Made by a program: the position numbers and the translations under genes. From positions 87,962 through 151,961 of the forward strand of contig JAQBPB010000090.1 of NCBI GenBank assembly GCA_028287745.1: a stretch of 64,000 bases of DNA. The letters run 5' to 3'. Positions within the stretch are counted from its first letter, which is position 1. Each line of letters starts with the position of its first letter. Positions 8,962-17,526 of this stretch are shown here, piece by piece. The notes below the pieces were generated by a model that searched no databases, was not told the DNA's origin, and was given only the letters and a program-made list of their open reading frames with translations. This DNA is from Chloroflexota bacterium (lineage in GTDB: Bacteria > Chloroflexota > Chloroflexia > Chloroheliales > Chloroheliaceae).

Positions 8962-9483
8962 TTAATCCAAATTCTTACGCATTACAATTTCAAAGGGTTC
9001 GAAACCGGCTTTTTCCCAGAATTTCAGACCGCCCGGGTTTTTCACATCCACTTCTATCTGGACCCGTTTAACGCCCTGGTCCTTGAACCACTCATAAGCA
9101 CTTGCCAGCAACTGGTTGCCCACCCCGGCCGTCCGGTAGGCTTCCTCGGACCAGAGGTCGGCAATATAACCAAAGCGGTGATGTACAAACAGCGGTGCTT
9201 CGTAATGGAACGAACCTATAATATATCCGGCGGGTCTGTCGGCTATTTCTTGTGAGGCTGACCCGGTTGGGTAGGCAATGGCGAAGAAATAGTCATCAGA
9301 CCCGGCTGCGCCGCTTATCCAGTCGCTGCTGCCTTCTTGCCAGCCTGGCCGGGGTTCCCAGTCGGTGTGCAGTGTTGCATGGTATTCGTACATTCGCTGC
9401 ATCATTTCTACAAACTGGTCTAACTGGTATTTTGGGGTGTCCGGCCCCAGGACAACTACCCTGAAATTTGTTTGTTCACTCAT
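8962..9483 (-). CDS. GNAT family N-acetyltransferase
   Basis: 173 residues with the acetyl-CoA-binding core of the GNAT fold: GYIADLWSEEAYRTAGVGNQL (motif A, variant of Q/RxxGxG/A), followed by QIEVDVKNPGGLKFWEKAGF and EIVMRKNL. It should transfer an acetyl group from acetyl-CoA to an amine; the acceptor is unknown. Start ATG 9483. It is followed after 11 bp by the DUF952 gene and is preceded by a 185-bp spacer. Confidence 0.85.
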   Translation of the reverse strand: MSEQTNFRVVVLGPDTPKYQLDQFVEMMQRMYEYHATLHTDWEPRPGWQEGSSDWISGAAGSDDYFFAIAYPTGSASQEIADRPAGYIIGSFHYEAPLFVHHRFGYIADLWSEEAYRTAGVGNQLLASAYEWFKDQGVKRVQIEVDVKNPGGLKFWEKAGFEPFEIVMRKNLD

Positions 9484-9668
9484 AGAATTATACCTGGAAA
9501 CTTTTGCCCTTTAGCGGTCATAGCACTCGCTGACCGGCTGTAACCTTGGTTAGAATGCAAAATTCCGGTTGGGCCTTCCAACCCACCGACCTGACAAAAC
9601 CAGCATAACATACTTTTTGAAATCAAGGGGGCGGGAAGGGCCTGATTTAGCAAGCAGGCCCGGGAAAT

Positions 9669-9896
9669 CTAAATCGGCTCTTCGATACTGGTCCGTTCGC
9701 CCTCTTCGAGAGTCTCGATATTGGATGCTTCCGTATCGCTGGAATCATCCTTGAATCCGACCGGGTTTTCGACATTGTCACCGGCCGGTGGGCTATCGAT
9801 AGTTTCCGCGCCATCCGTACTGGTGCCGTAGTCCGGACTGGTTTCAGGTTCAAGCGTACTTTCCGTGGTTTCCGGTTGTTCGTTTTTATCGTTCAC
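9669..9896 (-). CDS. Small acidic hypothetical protein
   Basis: 75 residues, rich in Glu, Asp, Ser, Thr and Pro, with no hydrophobic core, so probably disordered. The start is GTG at 9896 with a strong AGGAGGG 4 nt upstream, which is the main evidence that it is translated. It resembles in composition the 91-residue acidic protein at 13840, but I see no alignable motif. It lies just downstream of the lone receiver-domain gene (57-bp gap, same strand). The function is unknown. Confidence 0.6.
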   Translation of the reverse strand: MNDKNEQPETTESTLEPETSPDYGTSTDGAETIDSPPAGDNVENPVGFKDDSSDTEASNIETLEEGERTSIEEPI

Positions 9897-9953
9897 TTTA
9901 CCCTCCTGATTATTATTTGAAGTTGACCTGGATATTCCAGGCCGCCTGGGTGG

Positions 9954-10340
9954 TTAAAAGGCTTCTCTAAGGGCCTGTTCCAGCTCTTTTAACGTGTAGG
10001 GCTTGGTAAGGACTGCCCGGAAACCATATCGGCTGTGGTTCGCCATTATCAGGTCTTCCGAATAGCCGCTGGAAGCCACCGCTTTTATTTTCGGGTCCAG
10101 TTCAAGCAGCTTGCGGATAGTATCTTTACCGTTCATTCCGCCTACAATCGTCAGGTCCAACAACACTGCGTCAAAAGGTTTACCGGCTTCCAGGGCTTGC
10201 CGGTAAGCCTCGATAGCTTCCTTACCTTCCCTGACAACGACTACTTCATAACCCAGGCATTCCAGCATTTCTCCAACCGAATCCCGTATTGCCGGTTCGT
10301 CATCCATTAACAGAATTCTTTCCTGTCCTATAACCGCCAC
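9954..10340 (-). CDS. Stand-alone response regulator receiver domain
   Basis: 128 residues, one CheY-like domain and nothing else. Acidic pocket MDDE, phospho-acceptor Asp in VLLDLTI (about residue 59), conserved Ser in AVASSGYS and Lys in LTKPYT are all present, so it should be phosphorylatable. The sequence type (GGMNGKDTI, ASSGYSED) is most like receiver domains found at the C-terminus of hybrid histidine kinases; here no kinase is adjacent. The start is GTG at 10340 with AAAGGAG 6 nt upstream. With no output domain, it probably acts in a phosphorelay or by protein contact. Confidence 0.88.
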   Translation of the reverse strand: MAVIGQERILLMDDEPAIRDSVGEMLECLGYEVVVVREGKEAIEAYRQALEAGKPFDAVLLDLTIVGGMNGKDTIRKLLELDPKIKAVASSGYSEDLIMANHSRYGFRAVLTKPYTLKELEQALREAF

Positions 10341-10684
10341 TTTAGACTCCTTTAAGCAGCCTAATATTAAATTTTACCTGGCCTGGGAATTTTTATAGAC
10401 CGCAGCAAAAGGACCGATTACTGCCTTAGCGATGAAATCGGACCCTAAAAACGAAATGTTTGGCTGCGTCACAGTCTATATTCTTAGGGTAACAGGGAGT
10501 TCCAGGTTACATAATTAAAGCCTGCGCAGATACTGATGGTAAGTTTATTTTATCATAAGAGGCTAAAAAGCATAATCGTATAACGATGTGGGGATAAAAT
10601 CTGAAAAATTATTGCAAAGGTAAAATTAATTTGTTTCATCTTTTCCGGGCTTGCCGGACCGTTTTTGCTAAAATAAATAAAAAG
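10341..10684. other. AT-rich spacer upstream of the receiver-domain gene
   Basis: About 340 bp without a gene. It contains a short palindrome ATCGT-ATA-ACGAT at 10575-10587. It presumably holds the leftward promoter of the receiver gene; no convincing -35/-10 pair was found. Confidence 0.35.
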
Positions 10685-10714
10685 GAGCTGCCCGGATTTT
10701 ATTCCGGGCAGCTC
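10685..10714 (-). terminator. Terminator of the korAB operon
   Basis: Perfect 12-bp GC-rich stem GAGCTGCCCGGA (10685-10696) / TCCGGGCAGCTC (10703-10714), 21 bp after the korB stop. On the minus strand it is followed by an A/T-rich tract with only a short U-run, so it is a weaker intrinsic terminator than the others here. Confidence 0.75.
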
Positions 10715-10735
10715 TTTATCCAGGGTTAAAATTTA

Positions 10736-11782
10736 CTAGGCTAACATTTCGGCCATAATCTTGTCCAGGGCTTCTTTGGACGGGCGCAGCTTTTCGGCGG
10801 GCAAGTTGGCCAGGGCCGTCCGGGGCAGGTTGTGCAGCTCCGGCAAGGTCTGGCGGGTCTGGTCGATATAGAGCAAGCCGGTGATAAACTCCTGCTTGGA
10901 GTGGGCTTCTTCCAGCAACTTCATGGCCGCCGCCCGGCTGGTCGGGTCATAATCTTCGCCCAGCTTGCGGAGTTGGATAATCGGGCCGTCGTGCATCTGG
11001 ACCATGCGGGTGGTACCCGGGTCATAGTCAACCTGGATTTCATCTTTGGACTCAATGAAGTTGATGTCGTGCAGCCGTTCCTCGTGGGCTTTGCCGTAAG
11101 GATAGCTCTTGGTCGACTCTTCGTGGTTATTAAAGGTCACGCAAGGGCTGATAATATCCAGCACTGCCGTACCGTTATATGAAAGGGCCGCCTTGAGCAA
11201 CTCGCGTACCTGCTTGGCGTCACCGGCAAAGGACCGGGCCACGAAGCCGCAGTCCGAGGCGACCGCTTCCAGGCACAGGTCAATCGGGGTTAATTCGTTG
11301 GTCCCGGCGTACTTCAGTTTCTGGCCCAGGTCGGCGGTCGCCGAGAACTGGCCCTTGGTCAGGCCGTAGACCCCGTTGTTTTCGATGATATAGACCATCG
11401 GCACGTTCCGGCGCAGCAGGTGCTTGTACTGGCCCAGGCCGATACTGCCGGTATCGCCATCACCGCTGACGCCAATCGCCTTTAGTTCCCGGTTAGCCAG
11501 CATCGCCCCGGTAGTTACCGAAGGCATGCGGCCGTGCAGGGTGTTGAAGCCGTGCGCCCGGTTCATAAAGTAAGCGGGCGACTTACTGGAACAGCCAATG
11601 CCGCTCATCTTGATCAGGTGCTGCGGATTAATCGAAAGTTCCCAGCAGACGCCAATAATCTGGCTGGTGATCGAGTCGTGGCCGCAACCGGCACAAAGCG
11701 TGGAGGGTCGGCCTTTATATTCCAGTTTATCCAGGCCCAGCTTGTTCAATTTCTCGTTACTGGGTTTAACATCAGTGGTCAT
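10736..11782 (-). CDS. korB: 2-oxoacid:ferredoxin oxidoreductase subunit beta
   Basis: 348 residues carrying the thiamine diphosphate and [4Fe-4S] half of the enzyme: CAGCGHDSITSQ, then KMSGIGCSSKSPAYF, then the TPP motif GVSGDGDTGSIG followed by NNGVYGLTKGQ. With KorA it oxidatively decarboxylates a 2-oxoacid (2-oxoglutarate by best fit) to the acyl-CoA with ferredoxin as acceptor. The start at ATG 11782 has GGAG 10 nt upstream. It lies 99 bp downstream of korA in the same operon. Substrate specificity (2-oxoglutarate or pyruvate) cannot be settled by eye. Confidence 0.93.
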   Translation of the reverse strand: MTTDVKPSNEKLNKLGLDKLEYKGRPSTLCAGCGHDSITSQIIGVCWELSINPQHLIKMSGIGCSSKSPAYFMNRAHGFNTLHGRMPSVTTGAMLANRELKAIGVSGDGDTGSIGLGQYKHLLRRNVPMVYIIENNGVYGLTKGQFSATADLGQKLKYAGTNELTPIDLCLEAVASDCGFVARSFAGDAKQVRELLKAALSYNGTAVLDIISPCVTFNNHEESTKSYPYGKAHEERLHDINFIESKDEIQVDYDPGTTRMVQMHDGPIIQLRKLGEDYDPTSRAAAMKLLEEAHSKQEFITGLLYIDQTRQTLPELHNLPRTALANLPAEKLRPSKEALDKIMAEMLA

Positions 11783-11881
11783 TGGTTTAATACTCCTTTT
11801 CCCCATCATTGGGTCAGGGCCAGCCTTTAAGCGTGGACTAAACGCGTTTCAGGCTGGTTGTCCTGTCATTTACCGGGCCAG

Positions 11882-13729
11882 TTAGGCCGCTCCTTCGCCT
11901 TGTTTAACCTTATCCATGATGAACTGCGCCGTTAGCGGCAGACCGTCGCACTTGTTAGTTGCGATCAGCCGGGTGGCGTATTCCGGCGTGTGCAGTTGCA
12001 GCAAAGAGCGCATCTGCGCGTCGTAATTAAGTTCTACCACGTAGACGTGGTCGTACTTGCCAATGAACTCGCGGACGGTTTCATTCAAGGGCAGGGCTTT
12101 GATCCGCAGGTAGCTGGTTTCGATACCGTCTTCGCGCAGGTAGTCCCTGGCTTCGACAACCGCCGGGTCGGCCGAGCCGTAGGAAATAATACCGACTGTG
12201 GCGCCTGGTTTTTCATCAACAACCGGAGCCGGGACAAGGTTCCGGGCCGTGTCGTGCTTTTTGCTCAGGCGGGCCAGGTTATTTTCCCAATCGTCCGGGC
12301 GCTCGCTGTAACTTGCCTGGGTGTTATGGCCGGTACCGCGTGTGAAGTAAGCGGCCGCCGGGTGATCGTTGCCGGGCAGGGTCCGGTAGGTTATCCCGTC
12401 ACCGTCAACATCCTCATAGCGGGCCCATTTACCCTGCAATTCTTTAAGCTGGGGGGCGTCCAGGACTTTACCCCGGTCCATCGGTTCAGCCGGGTAATCA
12501 AACGGTTCGGTCATCCACAAATTCATGCCCAGGTCCAGGTCGCTAAGGACAAATACCGGGGTTTGCAGGCGTTCGGCCACGTCAAAGGCCCGCCAGCCAA
12601 ACTCGAAACATTCCTTCATATTGCCTGGCAGCAGGATAATGTTTTTGGTGTCACCGTGACCCAGGAAGTAAGTTTTAAGGACATCGCCCTGTGAAACGCG
12701 GGTGGGCAAGCCGGTGCTGGGTCCCATGCGCATGATGTCCCAGATTACGCCGGGAATTTCGGCGAAATAGGCCAGGCCGGTAAATTCGGTCATAAGCGAG
12801 ATGCCCGGTCCGGAAGTTGCCGTCATAGACCGCGCCCCGGCCCACCCGGCCCCAAAGACCATCCCGGCAGCGGCCAGTTCGTCTTCGGCCTGGACTACGG
12901 CGTAAGTAGCTTTACCCGTTTCTTCATCGTGGCGCAGTTCTGGCAGGTAATCGTTAATGGCGTCTACCAGGCTGGTAGAAGGCGTAATCGGGTACCAGGC
13001 TACAAAACTTACACCGCCAAAGACCGCGCCCATACCGCCCGCGCTGTTGCCGTCAATCATAAACTTGCCGCTGGTGGCGTTCATGGGTTCGACTTTGAAA
13101 GGGTCTTGCTTGGGCAGGTTATTCCGGACATATTCGGCGGCCTTTTGCACCACGCCGTAGTTTATCTCAACCGGCTTGGCTTTGCCTTTGAAGTGAGCCT
13201 GGAGGGCTCCCTTTACCTGGCCCGGGTCGAGGCTTAAAAGTTCCATTAGCGCGCCGACATACACCATGTTGGCGATATAATCGCGGAGCTTGACATCCAC
13301 GTTCGCCTCTTTGACCATTTGCTTGACTGGCAAAGTGTAAAAGGTGATGTCGGGGCGATTAGCTTTGTCTTTGAGGACGAGGTCTTGCGGGTGAATGCAC
13401 ACAGCCCCGGCCTTCAGAGACTCCAGGTCGGCATCGGCGGTCTGGTTGTTAAATGCGACCAAAATTTCGGTGCTGTCGCGCCGGGCGGTATAGCCGTTTT
13501 TATTTACCCGGATGGTATACCAGGTCGGCAAGCCCGAAATATTTGAAGGGAAAATGTTCTTACCGGTGACCGGGATGCCCATTTTGAAGAGCGCCCGAAT
13601 AATAGTAGCGTTCGCGGTCTGGCTGCCGGAACCGTTTACCGTAGCTACGTTAATGGTAAAGTCATTTACTATTGGGGTCTGGTCGGGTCGGTTGGATTGT
13701 TCGGCTGGTCTTTCAATCGTGATACTCAT
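11882..13729 (-). CDS. korA: 2-oxoacid:ferredoxin oxidoreductase subunit alpha (gamma-alpha fusion)
   Basis: 615 residues: an N-terminal gamma domain (about 25-200, VNGSGSQTANATIIRAL) fused to the alpha pyrimidine-binding domain, marked by YPITPSTSLVDAI, VQAEDELAAAGMVFGAGWAG and ATSGPGISLMTE. This gamma-alpha fusion with a separate beta is the two-subunit KorAB architecture. There is no ferredoxin-like delta domain, so an external ferredoxin is expected. ATG 13729 has AAGGAGG 14 nt upstream and a closer AGGA. It is followed by korB and preceded by a small acidic gene with a 110-bp gap, all leftward. Confidence 0.94.
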   Translation of the reverse strand: MSITIERPAEQSNRPDQTPIVNDFTINVATVNGSGSQTANATIIRALFKMGIPVTGKNIFPSNISGLPTWYTIRVNKNGYTARRDSTEILVAFNNQTADADLESLKAGAVCIHPQDLVLKDKANRPDITFYTLPVKQMVKEANVDVKLRDYIANMVYVGALMELLSLDPGQVKGALQAHFKGKAKPVEINYGVVQKAAEYVRNNLPKQDPFKVEPMNATSGKFMIDGNSAGGMGAVFGGVSFVAWYPITPSTSLVDAINDYLPELRHDEETGKATYAVVQAEDELAAAGMVFGAGWAGARSMTATSGPGISLMTEFTGLAYFAEIPGVIWDIMRMGPSTGLPTRVSQGDVLKTYFLGHGDTKNIILLPGNMKECFEFGWRAFDVAERLQTPVFVLSDLDLGMNLWMTEPFDYPAEPMDRGKVLDAPQLKELQGKWARYEDVDGDGITYRTLPGNDHPAAAYFTRGTGHNTQASYSERPDDWENNLARLSKKHDTARNLVPAPVVDEKPGATVGIISYGSADPAVVEARDYLREDGIETSYLRIKALPLNETVREFIGKYDHVYVVELNYDAQMRSLLQLHTPEYATRLIATNKCDGLPLTAQFIMDKVKQGEGAA

Positions 13730-13839
13730 AAAATCCTGTTCTACCTCCTTGTAGGATAAAAGGCCGGATATTTTTAAGTTAGGCTGGAAAGTTTCAGGCT
13801 TGTTCGCTCTGCCTGGCCTGCTACCCGGCCCATTATGTT

Positions 13840-14115
13840 TTAACCTGGGGTTAATTCATCCTGGGGATTGACATCCGGGTCCTTATCACCTGACCGCTCT
13901 TCCCCGGTCAAGTCGCTTGGTCCGGTAACCGGGGGCATTACCGGGGTAACATTTTCCTCGGTAGCTCCCATATAGCTCTGTGGCTCCGATGGATCACTGG
14001 CCGGTTCAGCCGGAATACCCTGGTGCGTTACGTTCTCCTGGCTGAGTTCTTCACGCACACTGGCCGATTGGGTTTCGGGAGAAGCCGGGACCGGGTTTTT
14101 GTTTTCCTCTGTCAT
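13840..14115 (-). CDS. Small acidic Pro/Glu-rich hypothetical protein
   Basis: 91 residues dominated by Glu, Pro, Ser, Thr and Gly, without predicted hydrophobic segments, so probably disordered. ATG 14115 (or the GTG one codon earlier) follows AAAGGG. It precedes korA by 110 bp on the same strand and may share its transcript. A TATAAT hexamer on the minus strand at 14184-14189 could be its -10. I do not recognise a family; coding status rests on the frame, start and codon usage. Confidence 0.5.
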   Translation of the reverse strand: MTEENKNPVPASPETQSASVREELSQENVTHQGIPAEPASDPSEPQSYMGATEENVTPVMPPVTGPSDLTGEERSGDKDPDVNPQDELTPG

Positions 14116-14640
14116 CACACTTTGCCCTTTTCATTATAGAGTAGTAGTTTTAGCGCCGTTGCTTTCCGCTCTCACTTTATTAAATTATACCGAAAGATTG
14201 AATGACAAAACCGGCGAGTAGTTCAAACTGCCATAGGTTACCCTTATGGCGGTTTTCAATTGGGGACCAGAAAATCTCCAAATAACTATTAGTTTTTTGA
14301 AGGGCTGTGCCCGGATAATAATCGGTCCTGAATATAATATCACAAGAGAACTTGTAGTTCTATTCACAAAGCAACCCCTAAGCCATAGATAAAATTTAGA
14401 GTAGGTATTATCATAGGGAATTATATATATAGTCTATAACGTGGAGTGTATCTTATTATATACTGGCATCCGTTGTGATATGAACTGATATGTTATAATT
14501 TTGAGGTAAAAAATAATAAATTAACTTGAAATAGGTTAGGGTTATAACTAAACACAGCCCGCAGTTAATCTGCGATTACCAAAAGCTGTAGGTACGATGG
14601 CGAGGCAGCTTTTAACCTAATTCACCCGAGGAAAGATTGT
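14116..14640. other. Divergent control region between korAB and sucAB
   Basis: About 525 bp, markedly AT-rich, with no gene. It separates two systems acting on 2-oxoglutarate. Candidate -10 hexamers are present on the minus strand (14184-14189) and on the plus strand (14494-14499); the latter has TTGTGA 15 bp upstream, shorter spacing than ideal. No clear operator palindrome was found. Confidence 0.5.
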
Positions 14641-17526
14641 ATGAATGACCTGGAATCCTTTTATGGCCCAAATGCGGGTTACGTATTGGAGCTTTATGAA
14701 CGTTACCGGCAGGACCCCACATCAATAGATTCTGATACCAGGGCTTTTTTTGAACAAAGGGCATCGGAGATTGATGCCCTCCTGGCTGGTGGGAATGCTC
14801 AACCGGCCACCTTACCCGGCGCTTCAACCGGCCCAGCCCCGTCTGAGTCGCGTGAGCAAGCCAGTGGTGTTCAAATTGGCTGCGTGGTTGCCGCGACCGC
14901 CCTGGCAAACGCTATCCGGTCCCTGGGTCACTTTGGCGCTCACCTTGACCCCCTGGGCAGCCAGCCCCAGGGCGACCCGGCTTTGCTGCCGGAAGCTCAC
15001 GGCATTTCGGAGGCCGATCTGGCGAATTTACCGGCCAGCGTCGTCGGCGGCCACGCGGCCGAAAATGCCGCCAATGCCCTGGAAGCCATTAACCGGCTGC
15101 GCGCCATGTACTCCGGTACTATCAGCTACCAGTTTGACCAGGTAAAGAGCCCCAAAGAACGCTACTGGTTGCGCGATGCCGTAGGCTTGCGCCTCTTCCA
15201 GAAGACTCTTCAGCCGAACGTAGCCCGCCAGCAACTGCGGCGGCTTTCACAGGTTGAAGCCTTTGAACGCTTCCTGCACACCACCTTCCCGGCTCAGAAG
15301 CGCTTCTCGCTGGAAGGTAACGATACCCTGGTCCCCATGCTGGACGAGATTGTTAGCGGCGCCCTTGAAACCGGCACCAAGCAGGTTTTGATCGGTATGG
15401 CCCACCGGGGACGCCTCAATGTGCTGACCCATGTCCTTAACAAATCCTACGCTCGGATTTTAGCCGAGTTCTCCCACGCCAAACATGAAGGCGATGATAC
15501 TCCGACTGACCGCGATTGGAGCGGCGACGTTAAGTATCACCTGGGCGCTGAAACTGTCTTTAAGAATGAAGGCACCGGCCAGGAAATTAAAGTCTTACTG
15601 GCTCCCAACCCCAGCCACCTCGAGTACATCAACCCGGTTATCCAGGGTATGACCAGGGCGGTCCAGGAAGTTCGCACGCAGCCAGGCGTTCCTACACAGT
15701 CGGTTGATGCCGGCCTGGCGGTCGTTATTCACGGCGACGCCGCTTTCCCAGGCGAAGGAATTGTCGCCGAAACCCTGAACCTGTGGAACCTGCGCGGCTA
15801 CACGGTGGGCGGCACCATTCACATTATTGTAAACAACCAGATCGGCTTCACCACCGAACCGGAAGATGATCGCTCGACCACTTTTGCCAGCGACCTGGCT
15901 CGGGGTTTTGAAATTCCTATCATCCACGTAAACGCCGATGATACGGACGCCTGTCTGACGGCGGTCCGCCTGGCTAAAGCCTATCGCGACCGTTTCCACA
16001 AAGATGTCCTGATTGACCTGGTCGGTTACCGGCGCTGGGGCCACAACGAAGGCGACGAGCCGAACTTTACCCAGCCGCAGATGTACGATGTCATCCGCAA
16101 CCACCCGACCGTCCGGGAAGTTTACGCCAGTTTCCTGGCCCAGCAGGGTATGGTTTCCAAAGAGGAAGCCGACCAGTTGTATAAGGAAGCGACCGCCGTC
16201 CTGGAACAGGCCAAGCGGCTTGCCGACAGCGGCAAGTTCGAGGTGGACCCGGAAGAGCCGGAGGACCTGGACGATGAGGCCGCCAATTACACTACCGGGG
16301 GCAAGCTGGCCCTTAACCAGCCGCCCAATGTTCCGGCTGACCAGCTGGCCGCTTTAAACCAGGAACTCTTGAAATGGCCGGAGAACTTCACACCTAACTA
16401 CAAGCTTGCCCGCCTGTTGCAGAAACGGGGAACTTCGTTAGGGCCGGAAGGCGGGATTGATTGGGGCCACGCCGAGGCGCTGGCTTATGCTTCTATCCTG
16501 GCCGAGGGCACCGCTATCCGCTTGAGCGGGCAAGATGCCGAACGCGGCACCTTCAGCCACCGCCACGCGGTCTTGCACGACCAGAAGACCGGTAAAACTT
16601 ATATCCCGCTGCAAAATCTGCCCCAGGCTAAAGCCTCCTTCGCGATTTATAACAGCCCGATTTCCGAATCGGCCGTAATGGGTTTTGAATACGGCTATAG
16701 CGTCGAAGCCGAAGATGCCCTGGTAATCTGGGAGGCCCAGTTCGGCGATTTCGCCAACGTGGCCCAGGTGATTATTGACCAGTTCATTTCATCCGGCCGG
16801 ACCAAGTGGCGGCAGGAATCGGGCCTGGTGCTTTTACTGCCTCACGGCTATGAGGGCGCCGGACCGGAGCATTCCAGCGCGCGTCTCGAACGCTACCTGG
16901 CCCTTTCAGCCGGGGAAAACTGGCGGGTGGCAAACTGCTCAACCGCAGCCCAGTTCTTCCACCTGCTCCGGCGGCAGGCGTTTGAAATCAAACGCGACCC
17001 GCGCCCGTTGATTGTTATGACACCCAAGAGTTTGCTGCGTAACCCTAACGCAGGGGCGACCTTCCAGGAATTGACCCAGGGCACTTTCCGGTCGGTGATT
17101 GATGACGACCAGGCCCTGACTAACCCGACCAATATCCGCCGGGTAGTGCTTAGCACCGGTAAAGTCTCGATTGATTTGCTTTCAAGTGAGAACCGAGCCA
17201 AAGCCGAAGACGTGGCGATTGTACGGGTTGAACTGCTTTATCCTTTCCCGGCGGAAGAATTGACCAGTATTCTTGCCAACTATCCTGGTTTGAAGGAAGT
17301 GGTCTGGGTCCAGGAAGAACCAAAGAATATGGGGGCCTGGCGCTATATGCTGCCGCGCCTGACCGAGATTGTACCGGAAGGAGTTGTCCTGGACGTCATT
17401 GCCCGGCCCGAACGTTCGACCCCGGCAACAGGCTTTATGGAACGATTTCAGCATGAACAAGAACAAATCATTGCAGGAGCGTTACGCTCACCTATCTTAG
17501 AATACGGAGGCACACATGGGCATTGA
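14641..17526 (+). CDS. sucA: 2-oxoglutarate dehydrogenase E1 component
   Basis: 961 residues, near the usual 930-960. The N-terminal helix typical of OGDH (LESFYGPNAGYVLELYERY) binds E2. Thiamine diphosphate domain motifs include IGMAHRGRLNVL, HGDAAFPGEGIVAETLNL and IHIIVNNQIGFTT; the C-terminal transketolase-like half carries VLLLPHGYEGAGPEHSSARL. It decarboxylates 2-oxoglutarate and passes the succinyl group to the lipoyl arm of E2. ATG 14641 has GAGGAAAG upstream. The last 11 bp overlap sucB, whose Shine-Dalgarno lies inside this gene, implying coupled translation. No E3 (lpd) is nearby. Confidence 0.97.
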   Translation: MNDLESFYGPNAGYVLELYERYRQDPTSIDSDTRAFFEQRASEIDALLAGGNAQPATLPGASTGPAPSESREQASGVQIGCVVAATALANAIRSLGHFGAHLDPLGSQPQGDPALLPEAHGISEADLANLPASVVGGHAAENAANALEAINRLRAMYSGTISYQFDQVKSPKERYWLRDAVGLRLFQKTLQPNVARQQLRRLSQVEAFERFLHTTFPAQKRFSLEGNDTLVPMLDEIVSGALETGTKQVLIGMAHRGRLNVLTHVLNKSYARILAEFSHAKHEGDDTPTDRDWSGDVKYHLGAETVFKNEGTGQEIKVLLAPNPSHLEYINPVIQGMTRAVQEVRTQPGVPTQSVDAGLAVVIHGDAAFPGEGIVAETLNLWNLRGYTVGGTIHIIVNNQIGFTTEPEDDRSTTFASDLARGFEIPIIHVNADDTDACLTAVRLAKAYRDRFHKDVLIDLVGYRRWGHNEGDEPNFTQPQMYDVIRNHPTVREVYASFLAQQGMVSKEEADQLYKEATAVLEQAKRLADSGKFEVDPEEPEDLDDEAANYTTGGKLALNQPPNVPADQLAALNQELLKWPENFTPNYKLARLLQKRGTSLGPEGGIDWGHAEALAYASILAEGTAIRLSGQDAERGTFSHRHAVLHDQKTGKTYIPLQNLPQAKASFAIYNSPISESAVMGFEYGYSVEAEDALVIWEAQFGDFANVAQVIIDQFISSGRTKWRQESGLVLLLPHGYEGAGPEHSSARLERYLALSAGENWRVANCSTAAQFFHLLRRQAFEIKRDPRPLIVMTPKSLLRNPNAGATFQELTQGTFRSVIDDDQALTNPTNIRRVVLSTGKVSIDLLSSENRAKAEDVAIVRVELLYPFPAEELTSILANYPGLKEVVWVQEEPKNMGAWRYMLPRLTEIVPEGVVLDVIARPERSTPATGFMERFQHEQEQIIAGALRSPILEYGGTHGH

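Noticed and set aside
14473..14499. sucAB promoter TTGTGA/TATAAT
   Set aside because: Spacing is 15 bp and the -35 is poor; left as a candidate only in the spacer entry.
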